A stretch of DNA of 64,000 nucleotides from Bacteroidales bacterium. GTDB taxonomy: Bacteria > Bacteroidota > Bacteroidia > Bacteroidales > UBA3824. The DNA is taken from assembly GCA_016286055.1 (NCBI GenBank), contig JAEERW010000009.1, positions 126,295 to 190,294 of the forward strand, read 5' to 3'. Position numbers and translations under genes: made by a program. How positions within the stretch are numbered: the first letter of the stretch is position 1; each line of letters begins with the position of its first letter. Positions 30,001 through 39,022 of this stretch are shown piece by piece. The notes beneath the pieces were generated by a model that did no database searches, was not told where the DNA came from, and saw only the letters and a list, made by a program, of their open reading frames with translations.

Positions 30001-30106
30001 AAAAATTCCACGAAGCAGTAAATTTGTCAGTTTGCGCAAAACTTCCTAAAGGGAATAGGATTGACAACAAAAAAAGGATTAAAAATAAACAAGGTTTGGT
30101 TTTCAT
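27053..30106 (-). CDS. BspA-like surface protein with T9SS C-terminal sorting domain
   Basis: 1017 residues. After a signal peptide (FPLGSFAQ) comes an N-terminal region of about 200 residues. Next is a DUF285/BspA-type leucine-rich-like array (about 240-590), with units such as NDMSRMFLGCRSLT and YMFKDCTSLTTVDMSEV. Two Listeria-Bacteroides (Flg_new) repeats follow, each closing in a GYxFxGW core (YVFAGWTG and YEFKGWKYG). Then comes an Ig-like region. The last 75 residues (VKVYPNPAKKGETLTIEI, then GIYSGSLIN and GFKLIVE) are a type A T9SS sorting domain, so it is exported across the outer membrane and attached to the surface. Relatives act as adhesins. The -7 box at 30175-30182 drives it. Confidence 0.88.
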   Translation of the reverse strand: MKTKPCLFLILFLLSILFPLGSFAQTDKFTASWNFSTGNSRTQTLACSESDDAIYVESNTDNVKLIVEANGQTITSETGGLKFSPGVILKMPVNNPEDEIGIEISGTLNGNYRIYAFDVDLLNEIHPDMWTYHFVDDGKLNYKANEVDAGYGYIGIEILKETTIKSITANLSITTAYTYYDEAAGTFYFKYDDKKFTHDPATVGNLNSQYEEVNTSYEDEGHFTFCEHLEPYWSSKSYDAKKVVFEDNFINYVNNTKPLKSCYQWFQGFTNLTEIQGLDEINTREVNDMSRMFLGCRSLTQKAIQPILNKLNFSKVQLMTGMFQNAFSTDVGVDLEFKDWNATNVLFVKEMFRESGVKNLKITNFGGNKINDMRSMFYQCQKLESVEFDGWKGDDGVFADANAMFCGSPNLQSVKLSGIHLGGDCGYMFKDCTSLTTVDMSEVSFGRSPFSDIFSLSFGFQNCSSLKDVKINGDFNFLKADRTSLQTLFRGCPSIEVLDLRTWDTKSIDNLAGLFGGDLGGGDPNERAAVKLNTIFVSDKFSCESETETYNWMFRDCISLIGGNGYRYPYKEGETENVDQAIWSQQYAHVDEDGNPGFFTYAAIGDPLRYKIFYDLNGGKLPEGKSNPKEFAENDEVTLVNPEKEGYVFAGWTGTSATGLSADIPTEKDITIKKGSRGNRWYYAHWETGYSITFDTKFDDINIDPMLLKENAPIDNLPEPSRVGYEFKGWKYGDNEVPKAMPAENITLTAQWEDLREPIEAELNGEVSFPASADNYCNGSEKTVTIDFKITRGEASEFKLSFPNDVIPAVNGTIEKNGEGSIVITIPDNIESGVYTGKVLFVSANPEMYRPFESTITITANIPRPAAVQLYTDMLLADNHDGNFASYQWYKDGNAISGATLGHYYEATLSGKYTVKITTTDGKEFMSCPVKLVTAKAQKQSVKVYPNPAKKGETLTIEIENYTDGGDYTIKIFSSNGSLVKQLTAVSKTTQIALPSGIYSGSLINGGEKSGFKLIVE

Positions 30107-30423
30107 AAATACAAAAATTTAATAGTTTATAAAATTAAGTTGACTATACCGCCCGTGTATATCGAACGATGAGGCAAAGGTATGGAGTTTTTTGATAATA
30201 TCAATAAGGGGGGGGGAAAAAATAATTAGTTGAGATGTAAACCAAAATAAAAAAAACATCGTTATAATTAGCGGTCAACACCCAAAAATACCAGTTCACC
30301 GCTAAATATCAAGCAATTATTCCTTCACAAATTCCTTCTTTCTCAAAAGAAAAAAATAATGCCCTAAAATGGCGAAACCGACTCATTTTTTTCGTATATT
30401 TGGAATAACAAAATTATCACGAT
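30107..30423. promoter_or_regulatory. Divergent intergenic region with two -7 elements and a G9 tract
   Basis: No gene is seen. A minus-strand TACCTTTG (30175-30182) should serve the BspA-like gene and a plus-strand TATATTTG (30395-30402) should serve leuC. A run of nine G at about 30210-30218 lies between them, upstream of both. Long G tracts can slip and change promoter spacing, though it is about 30 bases from the BspA -7 box. I saw no clear leucine-attenuator peptide. Confidence 0.55.
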
Positions 30424-31800
30424 ATGAGCGGCACCCTTTTCGACAAAATATGGAACAATCACGTAGTTAAGACCATCGAAGGCGGTCCCGATGTGCTGTT
30501 TATCGACCGAGAGTATATGCACGAGGTAACATCGCCAGCGGCATTCGAGAATATCAGGCGCAGAGGTATAAAACCGCTTATGCCTGAGCGCATTACTGCC
30601 ATTTGCGACCACAACATACCCACGCACAACCACTTGCGACCCGTGCAAGACCCGCTGTCGGAGGCGCAGATTTCGGCATTGGAACGCAACACCAAGGATT
30701 TCAACATTCCGTTTTTTGGTCTCGACCACCCTTACAACGGCATTCTGCACGTGGTAGGTCCAGAACTTGGATTAACACAGCCCGGAATGACCATAGTTTG
30801 CGGCGATAGTCACACCTCCACACACGGTGCTCTCGGCTGCATTGCCTTCGGAATTGGCACATCAGAGGTGGAAACCGTTACTGCAACGCAATGCCTTTTG
30901 CAATACAAGCCCAAACAGATGAACATCAAGATAGAAGGCTCACTGAGCAAAGGCGTTACATCCAAAGACCTTGCGCTGTACATACTTTCGCAATACGGCA
31001 CCGACTTAGGCACAGGCTATTTTATAGAGTTTTCGGGCAGCACAATAAGCAGCTTGTCGGTAGAATCGCGAATGACGCTCTGCAATATGAGCATAGAGAT
31101 GGGTGCGCGTGGTGCGTTGATAGCCCCCGACAGCAAGACAATAGAATACATACGGCATACTCCCTACGCTCCAAAAAATTTCAACAAAGCCATAACGCAT
31201 TGGCAGACATTGTTTTCTGACCCCGATGCGGTTTTCGACAAGATAATAGAGGTAAACGCATCCAACGTTTCAGCAATGATAACCTACGGCACAAACCCCG
31301 GAATGGCAATGCCCTTAGACGGTGTTATCCCTGATAATAGCGATGATAAAAAATTTGTACGCGCACTGCGGTATATGGGTTTTGCTGTGGGCGAAAAACT
31401 CATTGGCAAACCCATACAAAACGTGTTTATAGGTAGTTGCACCAATGGAAGAATTGAAGATTTCCGTTTGGCGGCACACATAATTAATAATAGAAAAATA
31501 GCCGACGGAGTAAAAGTGTGGATAGTGCCAGGCTCTGCGCAAGTGCTCAACCAAATCAAAGAGGAAGGTTTAGACAAGATTTTTACCACAGCAGGGGCGG
31601 AACTCAGGCTGCCCGGTTGTTCGGCGTGCTTAGGAATGAACGCCGACAGAGTGCCAAGCGGGAACTACTGTGTATCAACCTCTAACCGCAATTTTGAAGG
31701 TCGCCAAGGCGCAGGAGCAAGAACCATACTTGCAAGCCCGATTACTGCGTCAGCCGCTGCCGTTACAGGCTTGATTGTCAACCCAATAGAATTTATTTAG
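30424..31800 (+). CDS. leuC: 3-isopropylmalate dehydratase large subunit
   Basis: 458 residues. With LeuD it isomerises 2-isopropylmalate to 3-isopropylmalate in leucine synthesis, using a 4Fe-4S cluster. Diagnostic stretches: TLFDKIWNNHVV, FIDREYMHEVTSPAAFENI, CGDSHTSTHGALGCIAFGIGTSEVE with the first cluster Cys (near residue 339) in FIGSCTNGR, the pair GCSACLGMNAD, and STSNRNFEGRQGAGARTILASP. leuD follows after one base and leuB overlaps leuD, so C-D-B form one operon. leuA is not in the window. Confidence 0.96.
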   Translation: MSGTLFDKIWNNHVVKTIEGGPDVLFIDREYMHEVTSPAAFENIRRRGIKPLMPERITAICDHNIPTHNHLRPVQDPLSEAQISALERNTKDFNIPFFGLDHPYNGILHVVGPELGLTQPGMTIVCGDSHTSTHGALGCIAFGIGTSEVETVTATQCLLQYKPKQMNIKIEGSLSKGVTSKDLALYILSQYGTDLGTGYFIEFSGSTISSLSVESRMTLCNMSIEMGARGALIAPDSKTIEYIRHTPYAPKNFNKAITHWQTLFSDPDAVFDKIIEVNASNVSAMITYGTNPGMAMPLDGVIPDNSDDKKFVRALRYMGFAVGEKLIGKPIQNVFIGSCTNGRIEDFRLAAHIINNRKIADGVKVWIVPGSAQVLNQIKEEGLDKIFTTAGAELRLPGCSACLGMNADRVPSGNYCVSTSNRNFEGRQGAGARTILASPITASAAAVTGLIVNPIEFI

Positions 31801-31801
31801 T

Positions 31802-32383
31802 ATGGAAAAGAACAACATCACCATATCCACCGCTGTTGTCTTTAAGAGCGACAACATCGACACCGACAAGATAATTCCGGCACGGTTTCTCAAAGCCGTA
31901 AGCCGAGGCAACTTTGGCGAAAAACTATTCTGCGACCTGCGGACAAATCCCAATTTTTGCCTCAACCAATACACCGGCAATCGCAAAATCCTCATCACAG
32001 GCAACAATTTCGGCTGCGGATCGAGCCGCGAACACGCCGTGTGGGCTCTCTACGACTATGGTTTCCGCGTAATAATAGCCACAGGCTTTGCCGATATTTT
32101 TAAAAACAACGCCTTCAACAACGGACTTCTGCCGCTCACCCTGCCTGCAGAGCAATGCAACGCATTGGCACAAAAAGCAATAGAAAACCACGACACTATT
32201 TTTGAAGTAAGCATCGAGGCGCAGACTGTGGGCATACAAGGCAGCGACAAAATTAAGTTCAATATCGACCCCTTCCGCAAGGAGTGCCTCATCAACGGAT
32301 TTGACACAACACAATGGCTGTTAAATATGAAGGATGAGATAATTGCTTTTGAAAACACAAAACCATCATACAATTATGAATAA
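31802..32383 (+). CDS. leuD: 3-isopropylmalate dehydratase small subunit
   Basis: 193 residues, the swivel domain that completes the LeuCD active site. It shows [20 protein letters not shown] near the start, [21 protein letters not shown] (the family signature) and [17 protein letters not shown]. The last 8 bases overlap the start of leuB (ATG at 32376), so their translation is coupled. The start is 1 base after the leuC stop. Confidence 0.96.
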   Translation: MEKNNITISTAVVFKSDNIDTDKIIPARFLKAVSRGNFGEKLFCDLRTNPNFCLNQYTGNRKILITGNNFGCGSSREHAVWALYDYGFRVIIATGFADIFKNNAFNNGLLPLTLPAEQCNALAQKAIENHDTIFEVSIEAQTVGIQGSDKIKFNIDPFRKECLINGFDTTQWLLNMKDEIIAFENTKPSYNYE

Positions 32384-33443
32384 ACACATTGCAGTAATCG
32401 GTGGCGACGGCATTGGCCCCGAGGTAACAGCACAAGCCGTAAAAGCATTAAACGCCGTGGCTCAAAAATTTGGGCACACCTTTAAATATACCAACGCACT
32501 TGGCGGAGCGGCAGCCATCGACCAATGTGGCGACCCTATGCCCGACTCCACCATTGCCACCTGCAAAGAGTGCGACGCTGTGCTCTTTGGCGCATTCGGC
32601 GACCCAAAATACGATAACGACCCCAACGCAAAAGTGCGTCCCGAACAAGGATTACTAAAAATCCGCAAAGACCTTGGTCTATACGCCAACATCCGCCCCA
32701 TTTTTACCTTTGAATCATTGATTCACAAATCACCCATCAAAAAAGAGATAGTAGAAAACTCCGACTTTGTGGTGGTGCGCGAACTTACAGGAGGAATGTA
32801 TTTTGGAATGAAAGGTCGCACCGAGGATGGCAAAACAGCCTTTGACACAAACACTTACTCCACATACGAAATAGAACGCATACTGAAAACAGCCTTTGAC
32901 CTTGCCGCATCTCGCCGCAAAAAAGTCACCGTGGTAGACAAAGCCAACATCCTTGCCACATCACGTCTTTGGCGCGAAACCGCAATGCGCATCAGCCAAG
33001 AATATCCCGAAGTAACAACCGACTATATGTTTGTAGACAATGCCTCTATGCGCATCATCACCACGCCCAAAGATTTCGACGTAATAGTTACCGAAAACAC
33101 CTTCGGAGATATTCTCACCGACGAAGCAAGCGTTATCACCGGCTCAATGGGAATGATGCCGAGTGCGTCGGTAGGTACGTATACATCACTATTTGAACCC
33201 ATTCACGGGTCGTACCCACAGGCGGCGGGCAAAAATATTGCCAACCCGATGGCAGCGATACTTTCGGCGGCAATGCTTTTAGAAATGGCGTTTGAATTAA
33301 AACCCGAAGCCGAAGCCATCAAATCTGCTGTTAATAAAGCCATTAAAAATGGAATAGTAACCGAAGACATCGCCGAAGGCAAGGCATTTTCCACCACCGA
33401 AGTGGGGGACTATATAGCCACGTCAATTTTGGAAACAAAGTAA
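32376..33443 (+). CDS. leuB: 3-isopropylmalate dehydrogenase
   Basis: 355 residues. It oxidises and decarboxylates 3-isopropylmalate with NAD+. It begins [17 protein letters not shown]. The substrate-site region ELTGGMYFG and [13 protein letters not shown] follow, then the metal-binding [24 protein letters not shown] and the NAD-binding [22 protein letters not shown]. The ATG at 32376 is the only start giving the normal N-terminus, and it overlaps leuD by 8 bases. The patatin gene follows after about 150 bases; I saw no strong terminator between them. Confidence 0.95.
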   Translation: MNKHIAVIGGDGIGPEVTAQAVKALNAVAQKFGHTFKYTNALGGAAAIDQCGDPMPDSTIATCKECDAVLFGAFGDPKYDNDPNAKVRPEQGLLKIRKDLGLYANIRPIFTFESLIHKSPIKKEIVENSDFVVVRELTGGMYFGMKGRTEDGKTAFDTNTYSTYEIERILKTAFDLAASRRKKVTVVDKANILATSRLWRETAMRISQEYPEVTTDYMFVDNASMRIITTPKDFDVIVTENTFGDILTDEASVITGSMGMMPSASVGTYTSLFEPIHGSYPQAAGKNIANPMAAILSAAMLLEMAFELKPEAEAIKSAVNKAIKNGIVTEDIAEGKAFSTTEVGDYIATSILETK

Positions 33444-33596
33444 TTTTTTAACCAAAAAGGCAATTTTTAGCAATAAAAACCGCTTTTATTTGTAAAAAAA
33501 CTCTATCTTCGCCCCAATATTAAGACAAGACAAGATGAACACATTACAACTAAGTTCGGCAATATTAAAAGAAAACCCTTTAAACAATATCAAACA

Positions 33597-34505
33597 ATGA
33601 AAAAAATTACAAATCTACTTTTAATGCTGTTGCTCTTGATGGTAGCGGCTTGCGAAAAAACAGACGACACACAAGATCTTGAAGAAGCAATCTTCAACCC
33701 CGGCGACAAAAAAGTGGGTCTCGTGCTCAGCGGCGGTGGTGCAAAAGGCGCGGCAGAAATTGGCGCACTTAAAGTTATAGAACAAAAAGGCATCAAAATC
33801 GACTATATTTCAGGCACAAGCATTGGCGCTATAATGGGCGCATTGTATGCCGCAGGATGCTCTCCCGACCAATTAGAAGAGATGTTTGCAAGCCTCAGCG
33901 AAAAACAAGCACAAAACAGCCTTTACATCAGAAAAATGATATCCAATCTATTGGAAGAGAAAGGTGTAAGCACATTCGACGACCTCAAAATTCCTTTCCG
34001 TTGCGTAGTGGCCGACACCAAAGAACTCAAAGAGGTAGTATTATCCGAAGGCTCAGTGCTCGACGCTGTAATGGCTTCTGCTGCAATTCCTTACATCTAC
34101 TCAAACGTAGAAATCGACGGACACATCTATGTAGATGGCGGATTTTACAACAACCTTCCCGTAGACGTAGTGAAAGAGATGGGCGCAGAATACACCTTAG
34201 TGGTAGACCTTCGTCAAAACGACGAATCATTTGTTCCCGCCGAAACGGAATTTCTTATCAAAGAGGCACTTAAAACAGATTTGGGATTAGCCATGCTTGG
34301 CAACGCTGCCGAATTGGTTAAAGACTATTTCAAAAACCGTCCCGACAAGCCCAAATACGAGGCCAACAAGCAGATGGCAGACACCTATATTCACCCAAAT
34401 CTTGCAGGCTACAACGCACTTAGTTTCGGTGAAGGCAACATCAAAGCAATGGTAGAAATAGGTAAAACCGTAGCCGAATCTAAATTGGTAATACCAAGCA
34501 AATAG
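33597..34505 (+). CDS. Patatin-like phospholipase lipoprotein
   Basis: 302 residues with a lipoprotein signal (LLLLMVAAC). The patatin fold follows: oxyanion loop LSGGGAKGAAEIGAL, nucleophile GTSIGAIMG with the catalytic Ser, and the Asp of the dyad in VDGGFYNNLPV. Patatins hydrolyse acyl esters of phospholipids or other lipids. The lipobox places this one on a membrane facing the periplasm or the surface. It contains no POTRA or barrel domain, so it is not the PlpD type. A weak -7 match (TATCTTCG) lies about 85 bases upstream. Confidence 0.9.
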   Translation: MKKITNLLLMLLLLMVAACEKTDDTQDLEEAIFNPGDKKVGLVLSGGGAKGAAEIGALKVIEQKGIKIDYISGTSIGAIMGALYAAGCSPDQLEEMFASLSEKQAQNSLYIRKMISNLLEEKGVSTFDDLKIPFRCVVADTKELKEVVLSEGSVLDAVMASAAIPYIYSNVEIDGHIYVDGGFYNNLPVDVVKEMGAEYTLVVDLRQNDESFVPAETEFLIKEALKTDLGLAMLGNAAELVKDYFKNRPDKPKYEANKQMADTYIHPNLAGYNALSFGEGNIKAMVEIGKTVAESKLVIPSK

Positions 34506-34574
34506 ATTTAACAATTTGGTTTTCAACCATCTAAGCAACCAAGATTAATAACTTACAACTAAATACTCATATCA

Positions 34575-36290
34575 ATGAAAAACTATCTACTCCCGAGCAT
34601 TGCTATAATGCTCGCAGGCTCATTAGCCTTATCTTGCAACAAAGACAAAAACGATGACGGACCATTCGATCCCGGATTCTCGTACGAAAAACCTGAAATC
34701 ATCCATCTCGAAGAAATCATTCCGGTAGAAATCACCGAAAGCACATTTCCCGACCCCGTGTTCCGTGCCATAATTTCTACCCGCGACTACGACAAAAACG
34801 GCGACGGCACTTTAGACGAGGAGGAAATTCTCTACATACGCAATATCCATTGCGAAGCTGCCGGTGTAAAATCGCTCCAAGGTATTGAATATCTATTGGA
34901 ATTGCGTGGTATCTATTGTCAAGACAACCAAATCTCAACTTGGAACCTCGACAACAACAAACTCCTCACTGGTATTTGGTGTTCGGGCAACAAATTTAAA
35001 GCACTTGATTTTACTGGTCTTGACGACCTTATTTGGGTATATTGCCACGATAACCCCGATCTTGAAAATCTTTGTGTAAGCAACAACCCCCAAATGGCTT
35101 ACGTTGAGTGCAACACATGTCCGCTAAAACATATCGACGTTACCCACAACCCCGAATTGGAACACCTTATGTGCGGCACATGTCAACTTACCGAACTCGA
35201 CCTTAGCAAAAACCCAAAACTCCAACATTTGGATTGTTTTAGAAACGAATTCACGGAGTTAGACCTATCTAACAACCCTTTGCTCAAACGTCTCGACATT
35301 TGGGACAATGAGCACCTCGGCGATGTTAAAATTAGTCATCTCAAAGGTTTGCAAACTTACAACTGCGCCAAAACCGGCATCAACAAATTGGATGTTAGCC
35401 ACAATACAGAGCTTTACAAACTTACTTGTAGCTACAACCAAATCACAGAGTTAGACCTTAGCAAAAACCCGAAACTCATTATCCTTCAATGTCAAGACAA
35501 CGCACTCTCAAATCTCGATTTTTCTAACAATCCTCAAATGCGTTTTCTCTGGGCTGCACACAATAAATTCACATCTATTGACCTGAGCAACACCCCATAC
35601 CTCAGAAAAGTTCACAAAGAGGGCACTTACGAAAAATCCAACAACGGAGTTGACCACGAATGGTATATCAAATTGGGCGGCGACGTTTCTACCGGCGACG
35701 ACAATCAACTTTACCTTTGGGTAAACCTCAACGTTGATATCAACGACGCTTCAAACGGACAATTAGCTTTTGAGGAAAAATACTCAGACTTAGACCCCGG
35801 CGTTAAAGAAAGCGACTGTCTTACACGTGGATACGTAATGAACTACCTCTACGAAATGGCAGGAAGTCCAAACATGGGAGGTCGTAAATCTTCTTACAAA
35901 GACGTTGCCGGCAACAAATACGAAGACGCCATCATTTGGGGCGAATTGAGAGCTATGACAATGGGCTTTCCCGAATTCTTGGGCGACTATTTTGCTCCTA
36001 ACAAATGGATTACCCGTCAAGACCTCACATTTATGCTTATGCGTTATGCCGAAGCATATAATCTTAGACGCGAAATCGACTTTGGACGTAGCGACGAATA
36101 CCTCGACTATTTTGAAATCGACTACGACCATTGGGAAGCTATTTGCTGGTGCGCTACTTGGCACATTATCGAAGGCAAAGGCAAAGAAGGTGCTCCCAAG
36201 AGCGAGCAAAAATTCGACCCGTTCGGACGCGTAACTCAAGCCGACCTCGACCTTGCAATTGCTAATCTTAAAGAGGTTAACAATTTATAA
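34575..36290 (+). CDS. Leucine-rich-repeat lipoprotein with EF-hand-like and SLH-like parts
   Basis: 571 residues. A lipoprotein signal (GSLALSC) is followed by an EF-hand-like calcium loop near residues 73-85 (DYDKNGDGTLDEEE). About ten LRR units of 20-22 residues come next, each built on LTELDLSKNPKLQHLDC-like repeats (about 100-340). The C-terminal 170 residues read like SLH repeats (RGYVMNYLYEMAG, FAPNKWITRQDLTFMLMRYAEAY, FDPFGRVTQADLDLAI). Calcium-stabilised LRR surface proteins often bind host or partner proteins. SLH-like domains at the C-terminus are unexpected in a Gram-negative lipoprotein and are my reading only. Confidence 0.8.
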   Translation: MKNYLLPSIAIMLAGSLALSCNKDKNDDGPFDPGFSYEKPEIIHLEEIIPVEITESTFPDPVFRAIISTRDYDKNGDGTLDEEEILYIRNIHCEAAGVKSLQGIEYLLELRGIYCQDNQISTWNLDNNKLLTGIWCSGNKFKALDFTGLDDLIWVYCHDNPDLENLCVSNNPQMAYVECNTCPLKHIDVTHNPELEHLMCGTCQLTELDLSKNPKLQHLDCFRNEFTELDLSNNPLLKRLDIWDNEHLGDVKISHLKGLQTYNCAKTGINKLDVSHNTELYKLTCSYNQITELDLSKNPKLIILQCQDNALSNLDFSNNPQMRFLWAAHNKFTSIDLSNTPYLRKVHKEGTYEKSNNGVDHEWYIKLGGDVSTGDDNQLYLWVNLNVDINDASNGQLAFEEKYSDLDPGVKESDCLTRGYVMNYLYEMAGSPNMGGRKSSYKDVAGNKYEDAIIWGELRAMTMGFPEFLGDYFAPNKWITRQDLTFMLMRYAEAYNLRREIDFGRSDEYLDYFEIDYDHWEAICWCATWHIIEGKGKEGAPKSEQKFDPFGRVTQADLDLAIANLKEVNNL

Positions 36291-36325
36291 TTCAGCAAAT
36301 TATCACACAAAATAATTTAACCCCT

Positions 36326-37498
36326 ATGAAAGATTTACCTGTAAATATAACTCTAATTCTCATAGGGGTTATATTTTTAGTCACATTATCTTTTTGGCTA
36401 TGTGGTTGCAAAGCCCTTCTTAAGGATAAAAATGTGAACACCAATCCCAACGTATTTCATTGGGAACCATCGTCAAGTGCACCACGACAACATCCTGTAG
36501 AGGTTTTTGATGTGCATTTTCTACTACGCCGACCGCCCGAAGGCAATACGTATATCTTTCAATATTATTATTTCGGATTTTGTTTCAAATATGCAGGTTT
36601 GGCATCAGGCTACAATGGAATAGCATACGACGAAAATGATAAATACCCCCTCCCCCATTACATTGCAGCATTGTGGCTCTCTTTTCCGGAAAAAAAGGTT
36701 TATTATCTTGACGAACCTCTGCCTTATGATCAAATATTACAACTATTTACCAAAGGATATGATTTTTATGAAGATACCGTCAAAAAAACAAAAATTACCT
36801 ACGACGAATTAGACCTTTGTTTTCTGCCCAACGGCAAAACTGTTTTGTATGTTAAAGGCACTACTCGTAAAACAATGGTAGATTGGATGGCTCAGGGCAT
36901 CGCTACCGACGAATTCAACGACAACATCTGCAAAGAGAATCGCAGCGAATCAATCGAAAAACATATCAACTACTATGCAAATGATTCCAACCTGATGGTC
37001 AACAACACATTTCCCGTAGATTCGCTACTAAACAAGTATTTCGAAAGGTTTTCGTACACCATCAATATAGATTTAGCCGACCCTCAAGCCAAGGCACTTT
37101 GGGGCAAAGAGGAATACACCAATGGAGAATACCTTTGTTCACGCTACCGCAAAATGGTAGAATCCATTGCAATGCCATCGCGACTAAAATATTACGAAGT
37201 TACTTGGGATAGCCACAATTATAATTATAGTGCCGAGTTTAATTTCAACGAAGACGAGATGCTCAGGCTTTTCGACGAGGCATACGGCAACAACCGCACT
37301 CAACAGGGTGCACTCAACATTGCCATCAACGAGAGCGGCGACTCTTTGGAGATTTCGCTCAACGTTGCCGACAAAAAATTCGTTTTCAAAAAAACTGAAA
37401 TAAAGGTTGAAAAATACCCCTTATCAAATCCCGACGATGAGACTATCGTTTTCAAAAACTACGAAAACGAGCCTCAAAACATTTTCAGGATAAAATAG
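36326..37498 (+). CDS. DUF2931-like membrane-anchored protein
   Basis: 390 residues. One N-terminal hydrophobic helix (NITLILIGVIFLVTLSFWLCGC) could be a lipoprotein or anchor signal. The next part, FHWEPSSSAPRQHPVEVFDVHFL, matches the opening of Bacteroidetes DUF2931 proteins as I remember them, followed by PHYIAALWLSFPEKKVYYLDEPL. The C-terminal 150 residues are less typical. No function is established for DUF2931. It lies 35 bases after the LRR gene on the same strand. Confidence 0.55.
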   Translation: MKDLPVNITLILIGVIFLVTLSFWLCGCKALLKDKNVNTNPNVFHWEPSSSAPRQHPVEVFDVHFLLRRPPEGNTYIFQYYYFGFCFKYAGLASGYNGIAYDENDKYPLPHYIAALWLSFPEKKVYYLDEPLPYDQILQLFTKGYDFYEDTVKKTKITYDELDLCFLPNGKTVLYVKGTTRKTMVDWMAQGIATDEFNDNICKENRSESIEKHINYYANDSNLMVNNTFPVDSLLNKYFERFSYTINIDLADPQAKALWGKEEYTNGEYLCSRYRKMVESIAMPSRLKYYEVTWDSHNYNYSAEFNFNEDEMLRLFDEAYGNNRTQQGALNIAINESGDSLEISLNVADKKFVFKKTEIKVEKYPLSNPDDETIVFKNYENEPQNIFRIK

Positions 37499-37617
37499 CG
37501 ATAGCTGTTCAACTCTTATTTTTTAGGCATTCTCGGTGCAGGCAGACCCCAACAATTTTGTTTATCTATTTTTTAGATTTAAAGCCAAACCTGTTAGCTT
37601 TCTGTTAGATTAATTTA

Positions 37618-37625
37618 TAATTTTG
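37618..37625 (+). promoter_or_regulatory. -7 element ahead of the shortened YbaK gene
   Basis: TAATTTTG fits TAnnTTTG and lies 24 bases ahead of the ATG at 37650, so the shortened gene still has a promoter. Confidence 0.5.
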
Positions 37626-37649
37626 CGGCGTATAAGTTAGGATATTATT

Positions 37650-37883
37650 ATGACAAACGAACCCATATTCAAAACTCTTGACTCACTGAATATTCCATAC
37701 AAAATTCAGGAGCATAAGGCAATTTTTTCGGAGGAGGACGCCAAGGATGTTGTAATCACCCTCGAAGGCATCGACGTAAAAAACCTTTTTGTAAAGGACA
37801 AAAATCACAACTACGGACTTGTGAGCTTCACCGAACATTTTGGGCACAAATGGATGACGGGTGATGTGTATAAGGAAGAATAA
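37650..37883 (+). pseudogene. Internally deleted YbaK/ProX-domain gene
   Basis: 77 residues. The first 57 match the start of the YbaK-GNAT protein at 54638 almost residue for residue (IQEHKAIFSEEDAKDVVITL, then IDVKNLFVKDKN). After YGLVS the sequence jumps directly to FTEHFGHKWMTGDVY, which in the full protein lies about 90 residues later. An in-frame deletion has therefore removed the core of the tRNA-editing domain, and the GNAT half is absent. The frame is intact, so a short peptide may still be made, but it should not be an active deacylase. Confidence 0.8.
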
Positions 37884-37885
37884 CT

Positions 37886-38269
37886 ATGATTTACAGACTC
37901 TTGACATTGATATTGTTGTTGATTTCAACATCTGGTTGCGAAGTGCAGCGGGACGTTGAGGTTCGGAATTTTGATGCCAATTGTCAAGAGGCGATATTAG
38001 ACAACGAAACCGACGATTACGATGTTATCCGTGATTATTGTTGGTTTGGAATTATTGGCGAAAACGAAGCCCCCACACTGCGCACCTCTGAGAGCCAACG
38101 CACATCGCAACGCAATTTTGAAAAGCGCAAATTAACCTCCGACGCACGCGCAAGGGTTTCCATTGTCAACAAAACTTTCAAATTATTCTGTATCAATCGG
38201 CAGACCTATTGTCATTACGAAAAATCTGGTCGGTCGCTATTGCATTTTCTCTGCAAACTTTCAATTTGA
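37886..38269 (+). CDS. Hypothetical lipoprotein, possibly degenerate
   Basis: 127 residues starting 2 bases after the shortened YbaK gene. The N-terminus is a lipoprotein signal (LILLLISTSGC). The middle is acidic, and the last 40 residues are basic, Cys- and Leu-rich (FKLFCINRQTYCHYEK, LLHFLCKLSI) and do not look like an ordinary globular end. A frameshift into non-coding sequence near the 3' end is possible. The family is not recognised. Confidence 0.4.
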   Translation: MIYRLLTLILLLISTSGCEVQRDVEVRNFDANCQEAILDNETDDYDVIRDYCWFGIIGENEAPTLRTSESQRTSQRNFEKRKLTSDARARVSIVNKTFKLFCINRQTYCHYEKSGRSLLHFLCKLSI

Positions 38270-38363
38270 TTTGCCATTATTTACAATTTTTATGTAATTG
38301 CAAGTATCATCAACTTGCTCTATGGTAACACTATTTTCTAATTTAATTAAAGTAAAAATCAAA

Positions 38364-38897
38364 ATGGCAAATTCTAATAATTTCGTAACCATCGAGAACG
38401 GTATTTCAGATTTCACCGGCGGAAAGGTTACAATCAAAAAATCATTCAATTATTTGGGACTCTTATGGTTTGTTATCGGCATCATTTTGCTTGTAACACA
38501 ATCGTTTGGCAAAGGAAACAGCACTCTTACAATGATACTTCTTGTGTCGGGCATTGCATTGGTGATTTACGGTGCAATATCGTTTTTCATAAAAAAAACG
38601 GTCTACTATTACGGTACAAAACCAATGAAATTGCGAACTTTTTTGTTTAATGCCGAACGCAGCGAAGAGGTTATCCGTCAGTACAATGCAGGCGAATTTA
38701 GCAACCTATTGGACATCCCACGTGATTCTGCCGCCAAAATTATGATTAAAATTTTGGTAGACAACGATTATCTTGTGGCATATTCACAAATATTGAAATT
38801 TTCGTCACAAAATTACGACTACGAGCCTTCGTCCGAAATCCGCATTCACGACCCTGAGCAATGTCAAAAAATCAATACGCTCGTGATAAGTTACTAA
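38364..38897 (+). CDS. Hypothetical protein with two transmembrane helices
   Basis: 177 residues. An N-terminal beta-like part (FVTIENGISDFTGGKVTIKKSF) is followed by two membrane helices (LGLLWFVIGIILLVTQSF and TMILLVSGIALVIYGAISFFI). A cytoplasmic C-terminal domain comes next, with ERSEEVIRQYNAGEFSNLL and SAAKIMIKILVDNDYLVAYSQILKF. The family is not recognised; the C-terminal part resembles small regulatory domains with a helix-rich core. The ATG at 38364 was chosen because the 22 codons before it do not look coding. It is followed by a good terminator. Confidence 0.55.
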   Translation: MANSNNFVTIENGISDFTGGKVTIKKSFNYLGLLWFVIGIILLVTQSFGKGNSTLTMILLVSGIALVIYGAISFFIKKTVYYYGTKPMKLRTFLFNAERSEEVIRQYNAGEFSNLLDIPRDSAAKIMIKILVDNDYLVAYSQILKFSSQNYDYEPSSEIRIHDPEQCQKINTLVISY

Positions 38898-38929
38898 TAA
38901 TAAATTGGTTTTCTGTTTGATTATTTGGG

Positions 38930-38953
38930 GCTGACGAAGAATTTTGTCAGCCT
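38930..38953 (+). terminator. Rho-independent terminator
   Basis: GGCTGAC (38930-38936) pairs with GTCAGCC (38947-38953) and is followed by TCTTTTT. It separates the two-helix membrane protein from the radical SAM operon, which therefore needs its own promoter. Confidence 0.8.
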
Positions 38954-39022
38954 CTTTTTATAGCATTCAGGATGGTTGAAAAGCATTTCCATCCAAAAAA
39001 TATAAAAAATTTCAAAAAAATC

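Noticed and set aside
30209..30218. Run of nine G upstream of the BspA-like gene as a phase-variable promoter
   Set aside because: It lies about 30 bases beyond the -7 box and one sequence gives no evidence of length variation. Noted only as part of the intergenic entry.
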